Shown: positions 48,590 to 58,300 of the stretch, piece by piece | How positions within the stretch are numbered: position 1 is the stretch's first letter | How the letters are laid out: each line of letters begins with the position of its first letter | Assembly: GCF_023706045.1 (NCBI RefSeq) | Contig: NZ_BQYL01000001.1 | Span: 2,390,687-2,454,686 of the forward strand | Direction of reading: 5' to 3' | DNA: 64,000 bases | From: Kangiella sp. TOML190 | GTDB taxonomy: Bacteria > Pseudomonadota > Gammaproteobacteria > Enterobacterales > Kangiellaceae | The notes under the pieces: generated by a model | Told to the model about the DNA's origin: nothing | Database searches by the model: none | The model's input: the letters and a program-made list of their open reading frames with translations, nothing else | Translations under genes and position numbers: made by a program

Positions 48590-51500
48590 TTAATATTTAC
48601 CGACGAAGTTGATAAACCAACCGTCATAATCGTAGTCTAGATTCGCTAAATTATCGCTAAAGTCAGTAAAATTATAACCTAAACCAACTTTAAAATTATC
48701 GCTTAAATGATAATCAGCTCCAATTAACCAACCTTTACGCTTATCATCATTTTCTTTTGATTTAAGCAAACGGTATTCAGCTAACGCATCCCACTCTTTA
48801 ATTAAATGATAGCGAGCTTGGATGGCATAGAGATCAACGGTACTTTTAAACCAGCTGCCACTACCGCGAGCTTCACGAACCTGACCGCGACGATGCGCAA
48901 CTTTACCCGCCAGTTCCCACTCAGGGTTCAAGCGATAGATACCTTCGAAGGAGTAGATATCAGATTTTTGATCGGAACCGCTAGTTACTTGAGCCAAAGT
49001 TCTTAAGTCATACAAGTAGGTATATTTACCAAGCAGCGCCCAACGGTTGTTATTGATTGGACGATAAGCAAAACCTAGGTTTGCTTCGGTAAATTTAGCA
49101 TCTTGAGTAGGATCGGTTTGATCTTCAGTATCCGAGTGATTAACACGAGCCGCTAAACGCCAATCTTCATTCAGTTTATAAGAAATGCGGTTAGTGGTTA
49201 ACCATTGTTCGCGGTTTTCTGCACCCGAATCCTCACGGTATTCCAACTTAGAAGTCCAATCAACATCAGACGAACGGTAGTTGCCGCTAATACTCATGGC
49301 TTGTCTATCAACAGTACCACCATCTTTATTTTCTAATTCACCGTCCTGTAAATTAATACCAAGCGTCCAACCTTGTGCTGGAATAAAGTCCAAGCCAAAG
49401 GTGTGTGCTATACCCGTTTCAAGAGGCGATTTTAACTGCTGACTTTCGTTATAAATCGTCACCTGATTCGAAACTCGCCATCTTTGACCTAACGTAATGC
49501 CATCATTAATACTTGGGCCAAAAACACTGTTAGTGGTATCGGTGGAATAGGTATATCGGCCATATATACTGTAATCCGGATTAACATAGTAATCGCCAGT
49601 TAAAGTGGCAGCATCACCTCGATGTCCAGTGCTATACTCGGCACCCAGCGAAGAACGATCGCCAAACAAATATTTAGTGCCTAAGGTCACTAGGTCATTG
49701 TTATCATAGCTACCGCCATCGTTATCCAAAGTAAATTGGCCTGTACCATAGAGGTCCCAAGTCTCGCCAATACGATGATTGTATTGCACAGCGCCAAGGG
49801 TTGCAGAGGTTTCAACGCCCGAAAGGGTTTCTTCCAATTGGCGCACCTCGGCAGTAACGCGAGCTTTAGGGGTCACTTGATAGGCAAGATTAACTTGCGC
49901 TTGTTCAAGCTTATCCGCGCCTGCTTCGTACTCACTAATGCGAGCTGCAATCGAAACATCATCATTAACTTCACCGCTGAACTCAGCGCCGGTTTCGGTA
50001 GTTTCTTCGTTTAGCGTACGACGGGCTACCGAATAACCTTCATCGGTTTCACGGTGCCATGCGCCAGCCGTCCACTGCTCTTCAGTCCAGCCAAGCTCTT
50101 TAAAGTTGGCTCGAGCCTCAATCGAATAAGCGTCGCCTTCTTTACCAGAAGTGTCATTCAAAGGATCCGCCGCTATTTCGTTGAAACTGAAACCACCGTT
50201 ATCAGAGAAGTAACTAGCGGCTTGGTTTGATTCAGACTTAGCACTTTCTAGCTTTAAATAAGTACCGCGGCCTGCCTGTAAGGTTAAATCGAGTGCCTGC
50301 AACTCATAGTCGTCACCAGCGCGATTTTCATCAACAAAGGTACCGCCAATTGCTACATGATCACCGATCCAAACTTTTGCACGACCACCTAAAGTGGTTT
50401 CGTCAGAATCGAATCCTGTTGGTAAATATTCATAATCCACCAAAAGAATATTATCAAAACCATCTAAAGGCTCGTCACGAATGATGGTGCCTATATTTTG
50501 ACGAGAAATTTGATTTAAAGGACGATTTAGAATAATGCGGCCTTGCAACTCGTCAATTTCATAATCAGAGCCACGCTGTAAGGTAACGCTAGTTTCTACA
50601 CGTCCAGTGGTACTGTCACGAACCTCGAGCACTACCCGCTCAGAGCCAGGTAAAACATCGGTATTACGCAAGTAATACAAGCTACCGCCGGTACCAAGAA
50701 ATTCGTTATGGCCCAATGCGGTTTGCGCTTCAGAGCCAAAAGCTTTTAATTGAGTTTTAGCCTCACCTAGCTCGGTGGTTTCAATGGAGCGCCAATTGAT
50801 CGCAGCACCGTAAAGCGCACGGGAATATTGCGCAAATTCATTGCCAGTAATTCCAGTATTGAAATTACCCCAAAGCGCCTGACTCTTATCCCAGTCGACT
50901 CGCACGTAGAATTTACCTTGAGTGTCAACATCACGATAAACGCTAGAGTCATCGCCATATACCGGATAATAACGATCGGGATCAAGGCGACGGAATACAT
51001 CTTGCGGATCTTTGTCGAGGAAGCCATCGAATAAATCTTCGAGTTCTCGTTCGCGCGTATCGGCTTGTGCTGTGATTAAGTACTTACCCTTAACCTTACC
51101 TTTTAAATAAAACGCTAAGCGGCCGTTAAGTAAAAAGTCATCATCAAAAGTATCACCATCATCCACCGCTTCGATACTGTCAGAAACGCTATTTTTTGAA
51201 GCCGTCAAATCTGCCAACGCGACCATAAACATGTATTTACCAGTCACATCAATAGTCAGTTGTTTCGAAAGGTATTTCTCGCCACGTCCGATATCTACGG
51301 TAAATTGATGCTGTCCGACTGGAAGTAAGTATTCGGCAACAAACTTTTGCTCCAAGTCCACTGGAATATTATCGCCGTTAACACTTACCGTTTGCCCGCG
51401 CGGAATATCCTGACCAAAAATCCGAACTCTCGAACCATAGACAGGAATGTTTTGCTGACGTAAGTTATTTGAGCCATAAGTTACCGATTCAACAATATCG

Positions 51501-52315
51501 TTTGCAATTTGTTGATCATCTTCTTGCTCTGAAGGATCTCTTGTAGCTGTCTCAGCAAGACGGGAAACATTGTTTTTCTTTTCTTGCTCAGAAACTAGCA
51601 AGAAGTTTTTAACTTGCGTCTCGTCCATTCGGCCATCTTTATCGTAAGCACGAATGACGTACAACAACTCGTCACCTAACACCAACTCTTGATCCAGTGT
51701 TAAACTTCCGTCCCACTCGAAACGACCGTTGTTAATCACAGGCACGTCCATAGTTCGCAATGGTGTTACTAAGTCTGTATCTTTACCTTCAAAAATTACA
51801 ACTTCCAAGCGCTCGATAAAGGCGGCATAGTTGTTGTAATAACTAAAGTTGACTGTTTCAGCAATTTTGCCATCAGCAAAGGCAACCCTACTAGGGCCAT
51901 TCAAACTTAACGAGGGACGCGTCAGCGCCGGATCTTCAGTTGCCCATAAAAGACCACCGTTTTCCAGCTGCACCATCATATTGCTGGTGACATCTACTCG
52001 TTTTTTATCCGGAGTGAAACCCTTCTCATCATAAGTGTAAACTTCTTTATAAGCCACATCGACACGTCGATTCTCTTGATGCGACTTTTCATCGTTGCCG
52101 AGCGCTTTAGGATTTTCCTCGCCATCACTTTTCACTCGGAACAATAGCCCATTTTGAGTGCGGCACTGTTCATCAGAGCATTCAAATTTTGTTTGCTCTT
52201 TAGCCATAGGCCCGCTGTTCTTTTCTTCCGCAGCGAACGCAGTCGGAACTAGGGCATACAAAATTGTTGCTAAACTAAAAGACAGAGCGGTGTTTTTTTG
52301 CTTTAAATATCTCAT
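48590..52315 (-). CDS. Large outer-membrane beta-barrel protein, partner of the giant DUF11 protein
   Basis: 1241 residues. A signal peptide ends near residue 28 (AFA). Residues about 130-360 look like one or two Ig-like beta-domains. The C-terminal half (from about 600) has alternating amphipathic strands rich in Y, W and G, and the protein ends in an aromatic-rich strand (WFINFVGKY), as for barrels folded by BAM. It overlaps the upstream giant gene by 4 nt (ATGA), so the two are made together; it may anchor, export or fold onto that protein. No named family is certain to me. Confidence 0.75.
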   Translation of the reverse strand: MRYLKQKNTALSFSLATILYALVPTAFAAEEKNSGPMAKEQTKFECSDEQCRTQNGLLFRVKSDGEENPKALGNDEKSHQENRRVDVAYKEVYTYDEKGFTPDKKRVDVTSNMMVQLENGGLLWATEDPALTRPSLSLNGPSRVAFADGKIAETVNFSYYNNYAAFIERLEVVIFEGKDTDLVTPLRTMDVPVINNGRFEWDGSLTLDQELVLGDELLYVIRAYDKDGRMDETQVKNFLLVSEQEKKNNVSRLAETATRDPSEQEDDQQIANDIVESVTYGSNNLRQQNIPVYGSRVRIFGQDIPRGQTVSVNGDNIPVDLEQKFVAEYLLPVGQHQFTVDIGRGEKYLSKQLTIDVTGKYMFMVALADLTASKNSVSDSIEAVDDGDTFDDDFLLNGRLAFYLKGKVKGKYLITAQADTRERELEDLFDGFLDKDPQDVFRRLDPDRYYPVYGDDSSVYRDVDTQGKFYVRVDWDKSQALWGNFNTGITGNEFAQYSRALYGAAINWRSIETTELGEAKTQLKAFGSEAQTALGHNEFLGTGGSLYYLRNTDVLPGSERVVLEVRDSTTGRVETSVTLQRGSDYEIDELQGRIILNRPLNQISRQNIGTIIRDEPLDGFDNILLVDYEYLPTGFDSDETTLGGRAKVWIGDHVAIGGTFVDENRAGDDYELQALDLTLQAGRGTYLKLESAKSESNQAASYFSDNGGFSFNEIAADPLNDTSGKEGDAYSIEARANFKELGWTEEQWTAGAWHRETDEGYSVARRTLNEETTETGAEFSGEVNDDVSIAARISEYEAGADKLEQAQVNLAYQVTPKARVTAEVRQLEETLSGVETSATLGAVQYNHRIGETWDLYGTGQFTLDNDGGSYDNNDLVTLGTKYLFGDRSSLGAEYSTGHRGDAATLTGDYYVNPDYSIYGRYTYSTDTTNSVFGPSINDGITLGQRWRVSNQVTIYNESQQLKSPLETGIAHTFGLDFIPAQGWTLGINLQDGELENKDGGTVDRQAMSISGNYRSSDVDWTSKLEYREDSGAENREQWLTTNRISYKLNEDWRLAARVNHSDTEDQTDPTQDAKFTEANLGFAYRPINNNRWALLGKYTYLYDLRTLAQVTSGSDQKSDIYSFEGIYRLNPEWELAGKVAHRRGQVREARGSGSWFKSTVDLYAIQARYHLIKEWDALAEYRLLKSKENDDKRKGWLIGADYHLSDNFKVGLGYNFTDFSDNLANLDYDYDGWFINFVGKY

Positions 52316-55300
52316 ACCGCACCTCCGTCTACACTTTTATACTCGTTATTGGATAGTTCCACTTTCACTTCATTCACTTGCGATTTATCGATATATTTCA
52401 TTAATTCTTGATAGACCTTTTGCGCACGTTTCAGTCCTAATTGATAGTTATAGTCTTTATCCGCACGCACATCCGTATTACCACTCAAGACGATAGCGCC
52501 GCCGCCAAATTGATTGAGGTTATTAGCGATAGCTTTAATCACCGTCAAAAACTCAGGCTTAATCTCGGTTTTATTCAAACTAAAGAACACGGAACCTAGG
52601 CTAATTTTGTCGCCAATAGTCAACACCTCTCTACCCGCAATATCAGAAGCTGGAGAAGCAATAAGCACCACTTCCAACTGCTCCTTCATTTCGGGTTTAA
52701 GCTGTTTTAACAGCGCATCACGCACCTTGGCCGCACGGTCAAAGGCAATGGCTAAGCCGCCGCCATGACCGTCAAAGATCAGTTTAGCGCTGTCATATTG
52801 ATTAATTTTTTCAGCCATTTGAGTAAGCAAAGGCTTAAATTCATCTTTAATCACAGCACTATTGTCTTCAAAGAATAGGCTACCCAGTTCTATCTCTACC
52901 GACTTACTACCAGCATCTTTTAGTTTTGGCTCTGGAATTTGAATACCAAAGTCAAAGCGAGTAGATAAACCTTGAGTGATCCGTTTAACCCTCGGATTCT
53001 CGGTGGTAAAGGTTGAACCGCGTGGAATAGTCGCTGGGTCTACTTTCATGATGAAGTTTTGGCCTCGACTGAAGCTATCTACCTCAATCGCATTGAGATG
53101 GAAGCGACCATAAGCATCGGTTTCAATAATCAAACCTTCAACTGTCGCCAATCTCACTCCAGGGATACCACGCTCAGTAATACCTTCATTACTGATTATG
53201 AAGTTCACCTGATATTGACCATTCACTAAGACCACTTGACGCTCAACAGTAATGTTTTGCGCTGATAAGCCGTCCTCGACCTGCCCTTGATGCGAGTAAG
53301 TTACCTTACCCATAGCATCCATACGTACTTCACTGCCTTCCACGGTGGTTAACACGAAGTCGTTGGTAAACTTAGGCTCAGTCATCATTTGGCTGATCAC
53401 CATCCGATAGTTAGCTACCGGATCCATGTAGGAGTTGCGACCACTTAGAGTACCTAACTCAATACCATGATTGATCGGTGCGCTCGCATCCGCCTCTGGC
53501 TGCGGCCCATTACCTCGATCTACCGTGGTTGAATTAGCCACATAAGTCGACTCATCAATACCACCTTTAACCACAATGTTGCTCGCGGTCGCATCGTCTT
53601 GCCAGCCGTCACCATCCCTATCATTAAAGACTTTACCTAGGATAGTCGCTTGCTCGAAATCAGGATCCGACTCGATCATCACCGTTGCGCTTGCGGTATT
53701 ACTGATCTCTTGACCGTTAAACATAGCCACAACTTTGTTAACCTGTTGGCCATTGGTCACGGTCGCACCAATCCGCATCATGTATTCAATACTGATGGTT
53801 TGCCCCGCTTCAATGTCCACACCACTAAACTCTAGCGGACGATAAGGAGTAATCGCGTCGTTAGCATCATTTGAATCATTGATAACACCACTTCCATCAA
53901 CATAACTGAAGCCTAGTGGCGGCGTATCTGCGATTTGAATATTGGTTGCATTGGTGTTGCCAATATTCTCTACGGTGATGCTGTATCTAACGAAGTCGCC
54001 AATAGAAGCCTGAGAAATGCTAGCCGTTTTGGTCAAGACTAAGTCAAACTCAGCGTTATCCGAATCCAAGTAGTCAGGAATACCATCCTCATCAGCATCT
54101 TCAGTAATAGAATCCTCAACGCCTGTATCTAAGCCATCGCCGTCATCATCAACATCGCGGTAATCTTCAATACCATCAGTGTCAGCATCCGGCGTAGCCG
54201 CTCCAGTACCACCAGAGTCAGTATCGAAGGCATCATCAATACCATCAGCGTCAGCATCAGAACCTACAGGAGTAACATCTGGATTACCGTCCATATCCAC
54301 GTCGTGACCTTCGGTCGCGTCAGGAACACTGTCGTTATCACTATCGACATCTTGGAAATCTGGTGCGCCATCACCATCGGTATCAGTGGCTGGAGGCACA
54401 GTGCCAGAATCAGCGCCACCTTGCTCTACCACATCTGGAATACCGTTGTCGCCAACCTCGCCATCGATGCGGCCATCGCCATCGGTATCAAGATCGCCAT
54501 TATCAGACTCAACCACATCTAAAATACCGTCGCCATCGCTATCCAAATCCTCTGAATCTGGAATACCGTCACCATCGGTATCGGTAGCGCCATCACCCTC
54601 TTGCGAATCTGGAATACCGTCATTGTCATCATCCAGATCTTCAGTGTTAGGAATACCATCGCCATCGGTATCTACACCCACCACTATTACAATGGTTGCA
54701 GTATCACAATTGCTAGGATTTCCCTCTTCACAAATCTCGTAAGTCACGGTGTAAGTATCCGCCGGAGTATCAGCAGGCACAATCACATTACCGTCAGCAT
54801 CGATAGTAACGCCGCTACCGTCATCATCAGTGACGGTAATAGTCACATCGGCAGGATCAATTGTTGAACCGCCTAACGAATCATTATCAAGAACGTTACC
54901 AGCAGTTCCACCCGTCACATTACTGATAGGCGTTGCGCTAAAGTCATCGTTCTCAGCCTCAATCGCTAAGTTATCCACGACCACCACAACCGTTGCGGTA
55001 TCGCAGAGACCTTCAGGACTACAAATCTCGTAGGTCACGGTGTAAGTGCCTGGCGTCGCACCCGCCGGTACGCTTAAGTTACCGCTGGCATCAACCGCCA
55101 CACCGGTCAAGCCGCCATCGTTGGTCACGCTCACGCTGTCCACGTTGCTGCTGTCCGCTGCCGCGCCATTGACCGTATCGTTATCAAACACGTTACCCGC
55201 CGTGCCGCCTGCGGCTGGACCCACTGGCGTTGCCGAGAAGTCATCGTCGTTGGCTTCTATCGAACCCACAACCACCGTCGCCGTCGCCGTGTCGCACACC

Positions 55301-58300
55301 CCGTCCACATTACAAATCTCGTAAGTCACGGTGTAAGTGCCTGGCGTCGCACCCGCCGGTACGCTTAAGTTACCGCTGGCATCAATCGCCACACCGGTCA
55401 AGCCGCCATCGTTGGTCACGCTCACGCTGTCCACGTTGCTGCTGTCCGCTGCCGCGCCATTGACCGTATCGTTATCAAACACGTTACCCGCCGTGCCGCC
55501 TGCAGCTGGATCCACTGGCGTTGCCGAGAAGTCATCGTCGTTGGCTTCAACAACATCAACAGTAATCGTAACCACAGCAGTATCGCAATTTGTCGAATCG
55601 GTGGCATCACAAATCTGATAAGTCAGAGTATAGGTACCGGCAGCAGTCCCTGGTGCCACATCAACCGTTCCATCAGGATTTAAGGTCAAGGAACCTGTTG
55701 GATCGGCTACCAGCTCACTCAAAACAATATCAGCAGGATCGATCGTTGAGCCATTAAAAGAGTCATTGGATAGCACATTTAACACGCCTACCTCGCCTGT
55801 AGTGCCATCAACACCTGTCTCAGAATCATCAACAGCATCCAGTAAATTCGCCACCGTGACCGATTCACTGTTATCGTCCGGCGTGGCATTGGAGTCGGTT
55901 TGGTCGGCAGTGACCGTGCTGACCGTGTTGGTGATGGTGTCACCGGAGGTGCCCGCATCCACCGTGACCGTGATGGCCAAGCTGACCGCGCTGCCGCTGT
56001 CGATAGTGCCAATGGTCCACAGACCCGTGGCGTCGTCGTAGCTGCCTTGGCTCGGCACGTCCGAGACGTAGCTCACGCCCGCCGGTAAGACATCGGTCAA
56101 GCTCACGCTGGTCGCTTGCGCCGGGCCGTTGTTGGCCAAGCCCACCGTCCAGACGATGGTGTCGCCTTCGTTCGGGGTCGCGTTGTCCACCGCCTTGGTC
56201 ACGGCCAAGTCGGTGCTGTTGCCCACCGTGACCGATTCACTGTTATCGTCCGGCGTGGCATTGGAGTCGGTTTGGTCGGCAGTGACCGTGCTGACCGTGT
56301 TGGTGATGGTGTCACCGGAGGTGCCCGCATCCACCGTGACCGTGATGGCCAAGCTGACCGCGCTGCCGCTGTCGATAGTGCCAATGGTCCACAGACCCGT
56401 GGCGTCGTCGTAGCTGCCTTGGCTCGGCACGTCCGAGACGTAGCTCACGCCCGCCGGTAAGACATCGGTCAAGCTCACGCTGGTCGCTTGCGCCGGGCCG
56501 TTGTTGGCCAAGCCCACCGTCCAGACGATGGTGTCGCCTTCGTTCGGGGTCGCGTTGTCCACCGCCTTGGTCACGGCCAAGTCGGTGCTGTTGCCCACCG
56601 TGACCGATTCACTGTTATCGTCCGGCGTGGCATTGGAGTCGGTTTGGTCGGCAGTGACCGTGCTGACCGTGTTGGTGATGGTGTCACCGGAGGTGCCCGC
56701 ATCCACCGTGACCGTGATGGCCAAGCTGACCGCGCTGCCGCTGTCGATAGTGCCAATGGTCCACAGACCCGTGGCGTCGTCGTAGCTGCCTTGGCTCGGC
56801 ACGTCCGAGACGTAGCTCACGCCCGCCGGTAAGACATCGGTCAAGCTCACGCTGGTCGCTTGCGCCGGGCCGTTGTTGGCCAAGCCCACCGTCCAGACGA
56901 TGGTGTCGCCTTCGTTCGGGGTCGCGTTGTCCACCGCCTTGGTCACGGCCAAGTCGGTGCTGTTGCCCACCGTGACCGATTCACTGTTATCGTCCGGCGT
57001 GGCATTGGAGTCGGTTTGGTCGGCAGTGACCGTGCTGACCGTGTTGGTGATGGTGTCACCGGAGGTGCCCGCATCCACCGTGACCGTGATGGCCAAGCTG
57101 ACCGCGCTGCCGCTGTCGATAGTGCCAATGGTCCACAGACCCGTGGCGTCGTCGTAGCTGCCTTGGCTCGGCACGTCCGAGACGTAGCTCACGCCCGCCG
57201 GCAAGACATCGGTCAAGCTCACGCTGGTCGCTTGCGCCGGGCCGTTGTTGGCCAAGCCCACCGTCCAGACGATGGTGTCGCCTTCGTTCGGGGTCGCGTT
57301 GTCCACCGCCTTGGTCACGGCCAAGTCGGTGCTGTTGCCCACCGTGACCGATTCACTGTTATCGTCCGGCGTGGCATTGGAGTCGGTTTGGTCGGCAGTG
57401 ACCGTGCTGACCGTGTTGGTGATGGTGTCACCGGAGGTGCCCGCATCCACCGTGACCGTGATGGCCAAGCTGACCGCGCTGCCGCTGTCGATAGTGCCAA
57501 TGGTCCACAGACCCGTGGCGTCGTCGTAGCTGCCTTGGCTCGGCACGTCCGAGACGTAGCTCACGCCCGCCGGTAAGACATCGGTCAAGCTCACGCTGGT
57601 CGCTTGCGCCGGGCCGTTGTTGGCCAAGCCCACCGTCCAGACGATGGTGTCGCCTTCGTTCGGGGTCGCGTTGTCCACCGCCTTGGTCACGGCCAAGTCG
57701 GTGCTGTTGCCCACCGTGACCGATTCACTGTTATCGTCCGGCGTGGCATTGGAGTCGGTTTGGTCGGCAGTGACCGTGCTGACCGTGTTGGTGATGGTGT
57801 CACCGGAGGTGCCCGCATCCACCGTGACCGTGATGGCCAAGCTGACCGCGCTGCCGCTGTCGATAGTGCCAATGGTCCACAGACCCGTGGCGTCGTCGTA
57901 GCTGCCTTGGCTCGGCACGTCCGAGACGTAGCTCACGCCCGCCGGTAAGACATCGGTCAAGCTCACGCTGGTCGCTTGCGCCGGGCCGTTGTTGGCCAAG
58001 CCCACCGTCCAGACGATGGTGTCGCCTTCGTTCGGGGTCGCGTTGTCCACCGCCTTGGTCACGGCCAAGTCGGTGCTGTTGCCCACCGTGACCGATTCAC
58101 TGTTATCGTCCGGCGTGGCATTGGAGTCGGTTTGGTCGGCAGTGACCGTGCTGACCGTGTTGGTGATGGTGTCACCGGAGGTGCCCGCATCCACCGTGAC
58201 CGTGATGGCCAAGCTGACCGCGCTGCCGCTGTCGATAGTGCCAATGGTCCACAGACCCGTGGCGTCGTCGTAGCTGCCTTGGCTCGGCACGTCCGAGACG